NCBI GenBank assembly: GCA_963792855.1
Contig: CAWBXZ010000005.1
Coordinates: 62,001-126,000, forward strand
From: SG8-40 sp963792855
Lineage (GTDB): Bacteria > Pseudomonadota > Gammaproteobacteria > Burkholderiales > Eutrophovitaceae
DNA length: 64,000 nucleotides
Direction: 5' to 3'
Positions 51,677 to 61,371 of the stretch are shown piece by piece. Within the stretch, counting starts at the first letter, position 1; every line of letters starts with the position of its first letter. A program made the translations under genes and the position numbers. The notes under the pieces were generated by a model, which worked only from the letters and a program-made list of their open reading frames with translations, did no database searches and was not told where the DNA came from.

Positions 51677-53866
51677 TCAGGATTTCAACCGGGTGACGCG
51701 AACGACTTCCGGAACGCTGCGTAGTCCACGCATGACCCTGGCGAGGTGAAGGCGATTGGCGACCAGGACCGTGAAATTGATTTCGGCATAAGCTGACGAG
51801 TCGCTTGGTTCGAGACTGACACTCTCTATGTTTGACTCAGTCTTTGCGATTTCAGCGGCGATCTTTGCCAGTACACCACGCCCTTCCGAGGCCAGCACGC
51901 GCAGACTGACCGTGAACAGCTTCTTGGAGTCCGGCGCCCATTCCACGTCCATCCACTTGTCCGTGTCGGCGCGCGAACGGCGCGCCACCGGGCAGTCGTG
52001 CGTGTGAATGACGAGCCCCTGGCCCTTGCGCAGGTAGCCGATGATCGGATCTCCGGGGATGGGATGGCAGCACTTGGCGAACTGCAGCGCCATTCCCTCC
52101 GAGCCGTGGATAACCAGACTGCCGGGTTGCCGGGTGGCGCCGTCGTGTTCGCCTATCGAGAGCAATTGACGCGCGACTACCACTGCAAGCTGTTTTCCGA
52201 GTCCCAGATCGGCAAGGATTTCGTCGCGCGACCTGGTGCCGGTATTCTTGAGTAATTGCGCCCATTGCTCATCAGTGATGCTGTCCGGCGCCGACTTGAG
52301 TGCGACCAGAGCCTGCGCGAGCAGCCGTTCGCCCAGTTTCGACGACTCTTCATATTGCATCGTCTTCATCAAATGGCGGATGCGCGAGCGCGCCTTGCTG
52401 GTAACAACAAAATTAAGCCAGGCGGGATTGGGTTTTGCGTGCGCGGCAGTGATGATTTCGACACGATCACCGCTGGTCAACTCGGTGCGCAAGGGCACCA
52501 GTTCGTGGTTGACCTTCGCAGCGACACAGTGATTGCCGATATCCGTGTGAACGGCGTAGGCAAAATCGACGCACGTCGCACCATGCGGCATCGACATGAT
52601 TTTGCCCTTTGGCGTGAACACATAGACTTCGTCCGGAAACAGGTCGACTTTGAGGTGTTCCAGAAATTCCGCCGCATTGCCCGATTCCGAATGCATCTCG
52701 AGCAGGCTTTGCATCCACTGATGCGTCTTGGTCTGCAGGTCAGACAGCGACGTCCCGCTCTCCTTGTAGAGCCAGTGCGATGCAACCCCTGCTTCGGCAA
52801 TCTTGTGCATTTCTTCGGTACGGATCTGCACTTCAATCGGCGTGCTGAACGGGCCGAACAAGGTGGTATGCAAGGACTGATAGCCGTTGTCTTTCGGAAT
52901 CGCGATGTAGTCCTTGAACTTTCCCGGGATGGGCTTATAGAGCTGATGCAACGCGCCCAACGCCAGATAGCACGCCGACATGTCGTTGACGATGACACGG
53001 AAACCGTAGATGTCGTAGACCTCGGCAAATGACAGGGTCTTCTCCGTCATCTTCTTGTAGATGCTGTACAGCGTTTTTTCGCGCCCGGTCACCACCGCAT
53101 CAATTCCGTGCTCGCTTAGCGCATTACGGATCGTATCCAGGATCTTGCCCACTACTTCGCGTCGATTGCCGCGCGCGCGCGTGAGCGCCTTCATCAGCAC
53201 CTGGTAGCGGTTCGGGTACAAGTGCTGGAGCGACAGTTCCTGCAACTCCTGATAGAGGCTGTTCAGCCCGAGTCGGTTGGCAATCGGCGCGTAGATTTCC
53301 AGCGTTTCGCGCGCGATGCGAGCCCTCTTGTGGGGCTGCATCACGGTCAAGGTGCGCATGTTGTGCAGCCGGTCGGCCAGCTTGATGAGAATGACGCGCA
53401 CGTCGCGCGCCATCGCCAGAAGCATCTTGCGGAAATTTTCGGCCTGCTCGTGTTCCTGAGATTCAAACTGGAACTTGTCGAGCTTGGACACGCCATCGAC
53501 GAGTTCGGCGACAACCTTGCCAAATCGTTTCTCGATGTCCTCTTTGGTGACGGAAGTGTCTTCCATCACGTCGTGCAGCAGGGCAGCCGTCAACGCCTGG
53601 CTGTCGAGCCGCCACTCCAAAAGAATCTGCGATACCGCAACAGGATGAGAGATATACGGGTCACCGGTCATGCGAAACTGACCTTGGTGCGCGCTATCAC
53701 TGAACTGGTAGGCGCTGCGGAGCTGCGATACTTCTTCCGGCCTGAGATAGTCGGCAGCATCCCCGAACAATACGTCAGCCGCCGGCTTGGTTTCCGGTAG
53801 GGCTGCGTGCTGTCCTGTTTGCGGCGGGGTCATGGTGTCCAATGGCGTAATTGCCGGCTCCTCCAT
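51677..53866 (-). CDS. spoT: Bifunctional (p)ppGpp synthetase/hydrolase SpoT (RSH)
   Basis: Long RelA/SpoT homologue, 729 aa, with all domains: an N-terminal HD hydrolase (SHPVAVSQILLEWRLDSQAL, ALLHDVMEDT), a synthetase domain (GREKTLYSIYKKM, IPKDNGYQSLHTT), a TGS domain (VYVFTPKGKIMSMPHGATC) and a C-terminal ACT. Both the HD pair and the synthetase motifs look intact, so it should make and break (p)ppGpp. It lies downstream of rpoZ and gmk, the standard order. Confidence 0.96.
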   Translation of the reverse strand: MEEPAITPLDTMTPPQTGQHAALPETKPAADVLFGDAADYLRPEEVSQLRSAYQFSDSAHQGQFRMTGDPYISHPVAVSQILLEWRLDSQALTAALLHDVMEDTSVTKEDIEKRFGKVVAELVDGVSKLDKFQFESQEHEQAENFRKMLLAMARDVRVILIKLADRLHNMRTLTVMQPHKRARIARETLEIYAPIANRLGLNSLYQELQELSLQHLYPNRYQVLMKALTRARGNRREVVGKILDTIRNALSEHGIDAVVTGREKTLYSIYKKMTEKTLSFAEVYDIYGFRVIVNDMSACYLALGALHQLYKPIPGKFKDYIAIPKDNGYQSLHTTLFGPFSTPIEVQIRTEEMHKIAEAGVASHWLYKESGTSLSDLQTKTHQWMQSLLEMHSESGNAAEFLEHLKVDLFPDEVYVFTPKGKIMSMPHGATCVDFAYAVHTDIGNHCVAAKVNHELVPLRTELTSGDRVEIITAAHAKPNPAWLNFVVTSKARSRIRHLMKTMQYEESSKLGERLLAQALVALKSAPDSITDEQWAQLLKNTGTRSRDEILADLGLGKQLAVVVARQLLSIGEHDGATRQPGSLVIHGSEGMALQFAKCCHPIPGDPIIGYLRKGQGLVIHTHDCPVARRSRADTDKWMDVEWAPDSKKLFTVSLRVLASEGRGVLAKIAAEIAKTESNIESVSLEPSDSSAYAEINFTVLVANRLHLARVMRGLRSVPEVVRVTRLKS

Positions 53867-53891
53867 GCGGGAACAGGCATCTGCTACGAGT

Positions 53892-54095
53892 CTACGCCTT
53901 GGGGTTAAGAACCTCTAGCCCGACTTTGCCGGCCGCGATCTCCCGCAGGGCGATTACCGTCGGTTTATCCTTGTTTCCTTCGACCTGCGGTGACGCTCCC
54001 ATCGCAATTTGCCGAGCCCGATAGGTCGCGGCGAGCGTCAGCTCGAAGCGGTTTGAGATACTGCCCAGACAATCATCGACTGTGATTCGTGCCAT
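53892..54095 (-). CDS. rpoZ: RNA polymerase omega subunit
   Basis: Small assembly subunit of RNA polymerase, also part of a ppGpp-binding site. The N-terminus MARITVDDCLGSISNRFELT and RARQI are characteristic. Length 67 aa, near the usual 65-90. It sits 7 bases downstream of gmk and 25 bases upstream of spoT. Confidence 0.96.
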   Translation of the reverse strand: MARITVDDCLGSISNRFELTLAATYRARQIAMGASPQVEGNKDKPTVIALREIAAGKVGLEVLNPKA

Positions 54096-54102
54096 TCGCC
54101 GA

Positions 54103-54711
54103 TCACTTTATGCTGTTGATAAGAGCTTGGTTTCGATCGAGCTGTGCCGACAGGCGCAGTCGGGTGCTACGCACAATACAGATCAGGTCTTGCACCGCTT
54201 TGTCGAAAACGTCGTTGATAATAACATAGTCAAACTCGTGCACATGGGATACCTCATTGCGCGCAGCAGCCAGGCGGCGGGCGATGACCTCATTGCTATC
54301 CTGGGCGCGTTTTGTCAGTCTGCCGCGCAATGTATCCACCGACGGCGGCAGCACGAAAACACCGATTGCGTCGGGCATCAGGCCGCGCACCTGCTTGGCG
54401 CCCTGCCAGTCGATCTCCAGAACGATGTCGCTACCCTTGCGACGTTGCTCTTCGAGCCATTTTTGCCCTGTGCCGTACATATTGCCGTGTACCTCGGCGC
54501 TCTCGAGAAACTCGCCAGCCTCCAGCATGGCCTGGAAGGTCTCCCCGCTGACAAAATGGTAATCGATGCCGTCCTGCTCTCCCGGCCGACGCGGACGCGT
54601 CGTGTACGAGATCGATTTTCTGGTCGCCGGGTCACGTTCGACCAGTTCCCTGACCAATGAGGTCTTGCCGGCGCCGGACGGAGCCGAGACGATGATGACA
54701 TTGCCTTTCAT
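54103..54711 (-). CDS. gmk: Guanylate kinase
   Basis: Phosphorylates GMP to GDP. The P-loop VSAPSGAGKTS lies at residues 8-18, and the GMP-binding SISYTTRPRRPGEQDGIDYHF follows (two segments: SISYTTRPRRPGE and DGIDYHF). Length 202 aa. ATGA overlap with the yicC stop upstream. Confidence 0.96.
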   Translation of the reverse strand: MKGNVIIVSAPSGAGKTSLVRELVERDPATRKSISYTTRPRRPGEQDGIDYHFVSGETFQAMLEAGEFLESAEVHGNMYGTGQKWLEEQRRKGSDIVLEIDWQGAKQVRGLMPDAIGVFVLPPSVDTLRGRLTKRAQDSNEVIARRLAAARNEVSHVHEFDYVIINDVFDKAVQDLICIVRSTRLRLSAQLDRNQALINSIK

Positions 54712-55571
54712 TCGATGTTCTGGATCTGTTCGCGCATCTGTTCAATCAGCACTTTCAGGTTCATGGCACCCTGGGTAACTGCGACGTCCGCCGACTTCGA
54801 GCCCAGCGTATTGGCCTCCCGGTTCAGTTCCTGCATCAGGAAATCCAGGCGTTTGCCAACTGTTCCGCCCCGCTCCAGTATGCGGCGAATTTCCGAGACG
54901 TGTGTTGTCAGTCGCTGCAACTCCTCGTCGACATCAACTTTCGACGCGAACATGACGACTTCCTGCTTCAGGCGGTCGTTTTCGGGCTCGAGCATGGCGT
55001 CGCGCAACCGGGCTGTGAGTTTTTCCTGATAGGCCGCAACGAGCTGTGGGATCCGCGGGGCAACATCGCGGACGATCGTGTCGATACTGGCGGCGCGCTC
55101 CAGCAGGATAGCCTTCAGGCTTTCGCCCTCGCGCGCACGTGCGGCACTGAGGTCGGTACAGGCCTGGTCGACCAGTTTCAGGCATTTCTCCCTGAGTTGT
55201 TCGACCGGCAGGCTGTCGTTGCCCAGCATGCCTGGCCAGCGCAATACGTCGTTGACTCGCAGCGATTCGGCACCGGGCAGGGCGGCCCGCACCTTTTCAT
55301 CGAGCTGCATCAGCTGTGCAAGCAAAGCTTCGTCAAGCTGCATCGCGCCGGAAGTGGTTGGCGCGTTGAAACTTATCCGGCACTCGACCTTGCCGCGAGA
55401 CACCCGCGCCGCAATACGTTCGCGCAACACCGCTTCCAGTACGCGCAGCTCTTCCGGCATGCGGAACTGAATGTCGAGATAACGATGGTTTACCGACCGC
55501 AGGTCAAGACTGAGTCCGCCCAGAGGGGACTCGTCAGTGACAGCGGCGTAACCCGTCATACTGAAGATCAT
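54708..55571 (-). CDS. yicC: YicC family endoribonuclease-like protein
   Basis: YicC-family protein; recent work on E. coli YicC links the family to endoribonuclease activity and small-RNA turnover. The N-terminus MIFSMTGYA and SVNHRYLDIQFRMPEELR are typical, and the DUF1732 C-terminus with LMQELNREANTLGSKS is complete. I used the ATG at 55571 (MIFSMTGYA) rather than a codon set 9 bases upstream. Length 287 aa. First gene of the yicC-gmk-rpoZ-spoT operon. Confidence 0.94.
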   Translation of the reverse strand: MIFSMTGYAAVTDESPLGGLSLDLRSVNHRYLDIQFRMPEELRVLEAVLRERIAARVSRGKVECRISFNAPTTSGAMQLDEALLAQLMQLDEKVRAALPGAESLRVNDVLRWPGMLGNDSLPVEQLREKCLKLVDQACTDLSAARAREGESLKAILLERAASIDTIVRDVAPRIPQLVAAYQEKLTARLRDAMLEPENDRLKQEVVMFASKVDVDEELQRLTTHVSEIRRILERGGTVGKRLDFLMQELNREANTLGSKSADVAVTQGAMNLKVLIEQMREQIQNIE

Positions 55572-55728
55572 TGCGGTCAAGCTTTACAAGGCGGGAGATA
55601 TCCCACCACAATCGGGCGGTGAAAAACGATAACACAGTTTCCCTGGCGGGCCGTATATCCGGCTTGAACGCCAGACGGGGATATTTGAGCGGCATAACGG
55701 GGGCGATTGCCCCGACAAAGGAGGGTAA

Positions 55729-56445
55729 ATGCGCCAGAGCGGGCGTGGTGCGCGCGAATTGCGCGAGATTCGGATTCATCGCGGTTACACGCGTCACGCG
55801 GAAGGTTCGGTATTGATTGAATGCGGCGATACCCGGGTAATCTGTACTGCGAGCGTGGAGGAGCGCGTGCCCGCGTTCCTCAAGGGCAAAGGGCAGGGCT
55901 GGCTGACAGCCGAGTACGGGATGCTGCCGCGCTCGACCGGCAGCCGCATGGATCGAGAGGCGGCGCGTGGCAAGCAGTCAGGGCGTACTCAGGAAATACA
56001 GCGTCTCATTGGCCGCAGTCTGCGAGCGGTGACGGCGCTGCCGCTGCTGGGTGAGCGCACCGTCCACATCGATTGCGACGTGATTCAGGCGGACGGGGGC
56101 ACCCGCACGGCGAGCATTACCGGCGCCTACGTTGCTCTGCACGACGCGGCAAGTTTTCTCATGCGCAACGAAGTCATCAAGCAGTGGCCGATCCGTGACC
56201 AGGTGGCGGCCGTGTCCGTCGGCATTTATCAGGGCGAAGCCGTGCTCGATCTCGATTATAAGGAGGACTCCGGCTGCGACACCGACATGAACGTGGTGAT
56301 GACGGGCGCGGGTGGATTCGTGGAAGTACAGGGTACCGCTGAAGGCGATGTGTTCAACCGCGCTGAACTGGATGCGATGATCGGCCTTGCCGCCGAGGGC
56401 ATCGAGCGCCTGGTACAGATCCAGAAGTCGGCGTTGCAATCGTGA
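55729..56445 (+). CDS. rph: Ribonuclease PH
   Basis: Phosphorolytic exonuclease trimming tRNA 3' ends. It shows MRQSGRGARELREIRI, the ECGDTRVICTASVEE strand and the phosphate-binding GRTQEIQRLIGRSLRA. A strong AAGGAGG precedes the ATG. Length 238 aa, so no truncation of the kind known in E. coli K-12. GTGA overlap with rdgB. Confidence 0.96.
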   Translation: MRQSGRGARELREIRIHRGYTRHAEGSVLIECGDTRVICTASVEERVPAFLKGKGQGWLTAEYGMLPRSTGSRMDREAARGKQSGRTQEIQRLIGRSLRAVTALPLLGERTVHIDCDVIQADGGTRTASITGAYVALHDAASFLMRNEVIKQWPIRDQVAAVSVGIYQGEAVLDLDYKEDSGCDTDMNVVMTGAGGFVEVQGTAEGDVFNRAELDAMIGLAAEGIERLVQIQKSALQS

Positions 56446-57053
56446 ACAGCCTGAACGCGGCAGACAAGATCGTCCTTGCCTCCGGCAATCCGGGCAAGAT
56501 ACGTGAAATTGCCCGCCTGCTGACCCCGCTGGGCCTCGAAATCGTCCCCCAGGACACGCTTGGCGTAGCGCCTGCCGAGGAGCCGCATCCAACGTTTGTC
56601 GAAAACGCTCTTGCGAAGGCCCGCCATGCGGCTTCTGCCACCGGACTGCCGGCGCTCGCTGACGATTCAGGCATCTGTGTGGCGGCGCTGGGTGGTGCCC
56701 CGGGCGTTCGCTCGGCGCGCTACGCTGGCCCCGCGGCGTCCGACGAGGATAACAACGCCCGCCTTGTACAACAGATGTCGGCATTGGCGGATCGGCGTGC
56801 GCATTACTACTGCGTGATTGTGCTGGTGCGTCATCCCGAGGATCCGCAGCCGATCATTGCGGAAGGCGAGTGGCACGGTGAGATTCTGCGTTCACCGCGC
56901 GGCACGGGCGGCTTTGGATACGATCCGCTGTTTCTCGATCGCCACTCTGGTCTTACCGGCGCTGAACTGACACCGTCCCGAAAGAACCGGGTCAGTCATC
57001 GCGGCAAGGCGATGCGAAAGTTCATGCGCGTTCTGGTGCGGCCTCAAGGGTAA
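56442..57053 (+). CDS. rdgB: dITP/XTP pyrophosphatase RdgB
   Basis: House-cleaning enzyme removing non-canonical purine nucleotides. The triphosphate-binding ASGNPGKIREI is at residues 13-23, and DDSGICVAALGGAPGVRSARY contains the catalytic Asp (as LADDSGICVAAL). The GTG start at 56442 overlaps the rph stop. Length 203 aa. hemW normally follows directly, but here a methyltransferase gene on the other strand intervenes. Confidence 0.95.
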   Translation: MNSLNAADKIVLASGNPGKIREIARLLTPLGLEIVPQDTLGVAPAEEPHPTFVENALAKARHAASATGLPALADDSGICVAALGGAPGVRSARYAGPAASDEDNNARLVQQMSALADRRAHYYCVIVLVRHPEDPQPIIAEGEWHGEILRSPRGTGGFGYDPLFLDRHSGLTGAELTPSRKNRVSHRGKAMRKFMRVLVRPQG

Positions 57054-57144
57054 ATCGGGTCTGAATACGGCGGGACGGTTCTGCGCCAGGCACACGCTTC
57101 CTGCCTGCCGTCAAGCCAATCGCCGCCTTCGCCAACCGGAACCG

Positions 57145-58194
57145 TCAGCGCTTGATGCTCAGAATCGTAAAACCTTCACCAATCAGTGACCGGTTGGGCG
57201 CGCCCTTGAAGCCGGCGTTGGCCAGCAGTTGTTCCTGTTCTTCCCGTGTCGGGATGACATTGCCCCAGGTCATCTCTTCGAAACCGGTCTGCAGCGGAAA
57301 CTGGAACTCCGGACGGCGTGCCTGCTCGATGCTGGACGGATAGGTTTCATCGACGATCAACAGCCAGCCGCCGGGTTTGAGTACGTGGGCGCAGCCGTCG
57401 ATGACGTGCTGTCTGATCTGTGGGGCGATCTCATGCAAGACTTCGATCATGACCACGGCATCAAAGCTGGCTGCCGGCAGGTCGGCGACGTCGCTTTCGA
57501 TAACCTCGATCCGCGACTCCAGCCCTGCCAGTCCAATCTTGTTTCTCGCGATCTCGATTCCGGTTGGGTCGATGTCCGCGCCGGTGCAATGCGCCTCGGG
57601 CCAGGCTTTGGCCAGTTGCATCAGAAAGCGGCCGGTGCCGCAGCCGATCTCGAGCACGCGTGCACCGTTTTCGAGGCGCTCGTTCATGCCCGCCAGATCG
57701 GGCAGTATCTTGCGGGCGGTGGCTGCGTGCAATCCGCCGATGGCATCGCCAATGGTGTCCGCGAAGGCGTGGCTGCGGCCCTGGAAAGGGACTGTGTCGC
57801 CGGTGCGGAATGCCTTCCGGCAATGTTCGAAGTCTTCGGTCAGGAAGGCCGTTCCCAGCCGTATGTAGCCGGTCAGGTCGCGCGGGTGCCCGGGGGAGGC
57901 GAGTATCTTGTCCATATGTGGCGCGAGCCTGAAGTGGCGTTGCTCGTCGGCATCCAGCAGCCCGAGCCCCACGGCGGTCATGCACCACGTCTCGACATAA
58001 GGCGGATGCAACTTGAGGCTTGCCGCGATCTGTGGCGCCGTTTGCCCGGGCTTTTCGGCAAGCGTCTTGAACAATCCCAGATCGACACCGATATCAATCA
58101 GGAATACCGCGTTGAACCCGCGCCGCCAGGCAAAAACTTTGGCAACCTGCTCATCGACACTGATTCCTGCATTTTGCTGGCCTGGATTGCTCAT
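57145..58194 (-). CDS. SAM-dependent methyltransferase with N-terminal dimerisation domain
   Basis: A 349-aa class I methyltransferase of the O-methyltransferase/DUF-type architecture. The N-terminal helical winged domain (about residues 15-90) begins VFAWRRGFNAVFLIDIGVDL. The SAM motif VLEIGCGTGRF is at 180-190, an acidic DIDPTG follows, and a post-motif CAHVLKPGGWLLIVDE is near 270-285. The substrate is not evident; related proteins methylate small molecules and some act in natural-product or quinone pathways. It is alone and opposite to rdgB and hemW, so it is probably an insertion into a conserved order. Confidence 0.82.
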   Translation of the reverse strand: MSNPGQQNAGISVDEQVAKVFAWRRGFNAVFLIDIGVDLGLFKTLAEKPGQTAPQIAASLKLHPPYVETWCMTAVGLGLLDADEQRHFRLAPHMDKILASPGHPRDLTGYIRLGTAFLTEDFEHCRKAFRTGDTVPFQGRSHAFADTIGDAIGGLHAATARKILPDLAGMNERLENGARVLEIGCGTGRFLMQLAKAWPEAHCTGADIDPTGIEIARNKIGLAGLESRIEVIESDVADLPAASFDAVVMIEVLHEIAPQIRQHVIDGCAHVLKPGGWLLIVDETYPSSIEQARRPEFQFPLQTGFEEMTWGNVIPTREEQEQLLANAGFKGAPNRSLIGEGFTILSIKR

Positions 58195-58293
58195 TGGTTT
58201 TCCTTCAGATTCGCAACGGGTTACCGGTGAGATTAACAGATCACGTGTGCGTGGGCGGACGGGCTAGAATGGCATGCTCGTAGCGCCCGATTA

Positions 58294-59505
58294 GTGCCTT
58301 TGTCTACCAGCGAACCCCTCTCACCGGCAAGGATTCGGTTGCCGGGTGTCGTACAACTCGACGCGTTGCCGCCACTGTCCCTCTACGTCCATATTCCCTG
58401 GTGCGTGCGCAAGTGCCCGTATTGCGATTTCAATTCGCACGCGGTGCGCGGCGACTTTCCCGAGCACGCCTACGTCGATGCCCTCGTCAATGACCTCGAA
58501 ATGGCGTTGCCGTCCATCTGGGGGCGCCCGGTCCACAGTATCTTCTTCGGTGGCGGCACGCCATCGCTGTTCTCGGCGACATCGATCGACCGATTCCTTG
58601 CGGCCGTGCGGGCCCGTGTCATGTTGCTCCCGGACGCCGAGATTACGCTGGAGGCCAATCCGGGCACGGTCGAAGCGGCGCGATTCGCCGGATTTCGCGC
58701 CGCCGGGGTCAACCGTCTCTCGGTCGGCGTACAAAGCCTGAACCCCCGGCATCTGCGGGCGCTGGGCCGAATCCATGATGCGCAGCAGGCGCGCGATGCC
58801 ATCGAGACCGCGCAGGCGTGTTTCGACAACATCAATGTCGATTTGATGTATGCCCTGCCGGAACAGACACTGGATAACGCGCTGAGTGACCTGGAAACGG
58901 TACTCGATTATTCGCCACAACACATTTCTGCCTATCACCTGACGATCGAGCCGAATACCTGGTTTCACCGCTATCCGCCGCAAGTGCCGGATGATGATGC
59001 GGCGGCCGCAATGCAGGAAGCAATCGAGGCAGCACTGGCGGCGCACGGTTATGCCCACTATGAAACATCGGCCTTTGCCAAATCTGGTTTCGAATGTCGT
59101 CACAACCTTAACTACTGGCGTTTTGGAGACTATCTCGGCATTGGTGCCGGGGCGCATTCAAAAATATCCTTTCCGGATCGCGTCGTTCGCGCGATGCGTT
59201 ACAAGCAACCGCGCGAATATCTTGAGCGAGCCGCGGACGGTGATCCTGTCCAGACCTCGAGTGCGGTTCCAGCGCGTGAGTTGCCGTTCGAATTCATGAT
59301 GAACGCGATGCGGCTCACCGCAGGCGTGGAAAAGCGCATGTTCCAGGAAAGAACGGGTTTGCCGATTTCGGTCATTGCGGCTCGCCTGAAAAAGGCTGAA
59401 GAAACCGGTTTGCTGGAGCGCGGCGTCGAGCGATTGATGCCGAGTTCGAAAGGGCAACGCTTTCTCAACGATTTACTGGCACTGTTTCTCGATGACGAGG
59501 CGTGA
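58294..59505 (+). CDS. hemW: Heme chaperone HemW (radical SAM)
   Basis: HemN-like radical-SAM protein that, by current knowledge, delivers heme to respiratory proteins rather than acting as coproporphyrinogen dehydrogenase. The cluster motif is C37-V-R-K-C41-P-Y-C44 followed by DFNSH, the HemW form. The GGGTPSLFS motif and the C-terminal HemN domain are present. The start is GTG at 58294 (MPLSTSEPLSP). Length 403 aa. A TAGAAT at 58265 may be the -10 element. Confidence 0.93.
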   Translation: MPLSTSEPLSPARIRLPGVVQLDALPPLSLYVHIPWCVRKCPYCDFNSHAVRGDFPEHAYVDALVNDLEMALPSIWGRPVHSIFFGGGTPSLFSATSIDRFLAAVRARVMLLPDAEITLEANPGTVEAARFAGFRAAGVNRLSVGVQSLNPRHLRALGRIHDAQQARDAIETAQACFDNINVDLMYALPEQTLDNALSDLETVLDYSPQHISAYHLTIEPNTWFHRYPPQVPDDDAAAAMQEAIEAALAAHGYAHYETSAFAKSGFECRHNLNYWRFGDYLGIGAGAHSKISFPDRVVRAMRYKQPREYLERAADGDPVQTSSAVPARELPFEFMMNAMRLTAGVEKRMFQERTGLPISVIAARLKKAEETGLLERGVERLMPSSKGQRFLNDLLALFLDDEA

Positions 59506-59557
59506 AGCGGCCCGGTTGGTAGCGGCGGCGCGCGGAACGGTGATCCAAGGGATCCCG

Positions 59558-60232
59558 TCAGCGGCGGCGGAAAATAACGTCCCACACGCCATGACCCAGC
59601 CTCAAACCGCGCGTTTCGAATTTGGTTTGCGGCCGGTGTGCGGGGCGCGGGGCGTAGCGCGGCGCACTGTTTTCGAGCGCCGGTTCGGCTGTCAGCACCT
59701 CCAGAATGTGCTCGGCATACTCCTGCCAGTCTGTTGCGACGTGCAGGTATCCCCCATGCTCGAGGCGTTGTGAAAGCACGCTGACGAAATCCGGCTGCAG
59801 CAGACGGCGCTTGTGATGGCGCTTCTTTGGCCACGGATCGGGGAAGAATACATGGATGCCGCGCAAGCTCTCCGGCGCAATCATGTCTCGTACCACCTCG
59901 ACGGCGTCGTGTTGAATGACGCGCACATTGGTCAGTTCCTGTTCGGCGAGCTGATTGAGCAGGCTACCCACGCCGGGCGAGTGCACCTCGATGCCGATAA
60001 AGTTGTTTTCCGGGTGTTGAGCCGCGATACGCGCCGTGGTTTCCCCCATGCCGAAACCGATCTCGAGTATCGTCGGTGCGCGGCGTTCGAACACTTGCTC
60101 GAAATCGAGCAAACCCCGGTCATAGGGAATCCCATAGACGGGGAGCAGTTGATCGCAGGCAAGTCGCTGGGCGCGCGACATGCGTCCCTGGCGAAGGACG
60201 AAGCTGCGGATGGGTCGATGGGTGTCGGTCAT
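59558..60232 (-). CDS. trmB: tRNA (guanine-N7-)-methyltransferase TrmB
   Basis: Makes m7G46 in tRNA. The SAM motif EIGFGMGETT, the acidic GIEVHSPGVGSLL and the hallmark FPDPWPKKRHHKRRLLQ are all present. Length 224 aa. It is convergent with hemW and follows thiG by 33 bases on the same strand, the usual trmB-thiG-thiS group. Confidence 0.95.
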   Translation of the reverse strand: MTDTHRPIRSFVLRQGRMSRAQRLACDQLLPVYGIPYDRGLLDFEQVFERRAPTILEIGFGMGETTARIAAQHPENNFIGIEVHSPGVGSLLNQLAEQELTNVRVIQHDAVEVVRDMIAPESLRGIHVFFPDPWPKKRHHKRRLLQPDFVSVLSQRLEHGGYLHVATDWQEYAEHILEVLTAEPALENSAPRYAPRPAHRPQTKFETRGLRLGHGVWDVIFRRR

Positions 60233-60265
60233 CGGCGCGAATGCCGGGGCGCCGGACCGGCGCGC

Positions 60266-61078
60266 TCAGGCTGCTTTGTTATTCGCTTCGGACGGCGTGA
60301 TGATGCCCGTCGTCGGCGAGCTGGGCGAGGCGCGATAGCTCTTCTTCGGCATGCGTCCGGCAAGGCAAGCCTCGCGTCCTGCCTCAACCGCCTTGCGCAT
60401 GGCCGAGGCCATCAGGACAGGATTGTTCGCCGCGGCAATCGCGGTGTTCATCAGAATGCCGTCGCAACCCAGTTCCATCGCGATGGCGGCGTCCGAGGCC
60501 GTGCCGACACCGGCGTCGACAATAATGGGTACGTTGGCGTTGTCGATGATGATTTCCAGGCTCCACGGATTGAGAATGCCCATGCCCGAGCCGATCAGCG
60601 AAGCCAGTGGCATGATCGCCACGCAACCGGTTTCCTCCAGTTGTTTTGCCACGATGGGGTCGTCCGAGGTGTACACCATCACCTTGAAACCTTCCTTGAC
60701 CAGCGTTTCTGCTGCGGCAAGGGTTTCGACGACGTTCGGGTACAAGGTCTCCGGGTCGCCCAATACTTCCAGCTTCACGAGGTCATGGCCATCGAGCAGT
60801 TCACGCGCCAGGCGCAACGTGCGTACCGCGTCACGAGCGGTGTAACAGCCGGCAGTATTGGGAAGCAGGGTAAATTCCGACGGCGGCACGTAATCCAGCA
60901 AGCTCGGTTCCCCGGCGCTTTGGCCGATATTGGTGCGGCGGATGGCAACCGTGACGATTTCAGCCCCACTGGCGTCGATCGCTTCGCGAGTCTGCTCAAA
61001 ATCGCGGTATTTGCCGGTGCCGACGATCAGGCGCGATCCGAATTCACGCTGGCCGATGGTGAGTTTGTCCATGTTCAT
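60266..61078 (-). CDS. thiG: Thiazole synthase ThiG
   Basis: Builds the thiazole phosphate of thiamine from 1-deoxyxylulose-5-phosphate, dehydroglycine and ThiS thiocarboxylate. The active-site Lys that forms the imine is in DLVKLEVLGD (about residue 102). AIRRTNIGQ and the phosphate-binding DAGVGTASDAA are also clear. I chose the ATG at 61078 over a TTG 9 bases upstream. The C-terminus has a short Ser/Pro/Thr-rich tail. thiS precedes it. Confidence 0.95.
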   Translation of the reverse strand: MNMDKLTIGQREFGSRLIVGTGKYRDFEQTREAIDASGAEIVTVAIRRTNIGQSAGEPSLLDYVPPSEFTLLPNTAGCYTARDAVRTLRLARELLDGHDLVKLEVLGDPETLYPNVVETLAAAETLVKEGFKVMVYTSDDPIVAKQLEETGCVAIMPLASLIGSGMGILNPWSLEIIIDNANVPIIVDAGVGTASDAAIAMELGCDGILMNTAIAAANNPVLMASAMRKAVEAGREACLAGRMPKKSYRASPSSPTTGIITPSEANNKAA

Positions 61079-61155
61079 ATCGCTCAAGACGGTTTTGGAG
61101 TCCGTGGCAGTTGCATTGGGAAACAGGCGCGGCCGTTGACGACTTTCAAGAGCGG

Positions 61156-61359
61156 CTAACCGCCGCCCACAGCAACGACAATTTCCAACTGGTCACCGTG
61201 AGCCAGGCGCTGCTCGGCATAGTGGCTACGCGGCACGATTTCACCATTGCGCTCCAGAGCCACGCGCTTGTCAGCAAGCGCCATGGTTTCGAGCAACTGT
61301 GAAACCGTCAATTCGCGATCGAATTGCCGCGACTCGCCGTTAACTGTGAGTTGAATCAC
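61156..61359 (-). CDS. thiS: Sulfur-carrier protein ThiS
   Basis: Ubiquitin-like carrier that brings sulfur to ThiG as a C-terminal thiocarboxylate. It is 67 aa long, starts at GTG 61359 (MIQLTVNGE) and ends in the essential Gly-Gly (VVAVGGG). It is first in the thiS-thiG-trmB run; no thiO, thiE or thiC is in the window. Confidence 0.94.
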   Translation of the reverse strand: MIQLTVNGESRQFDRELTVSQLLETMALADKRVALERNGEIVPRSHYAEQRLAHGDQLEIVVAVGGG

Positions 61360-61371
61360 GCCAGAATCAGG

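Noticed and set aside
59813..61159. 448-aa open frame on the plus strand over trmB and thiG
   Set aside because: It is antisense to two well-conserved enzymes and has no recognisable domain.
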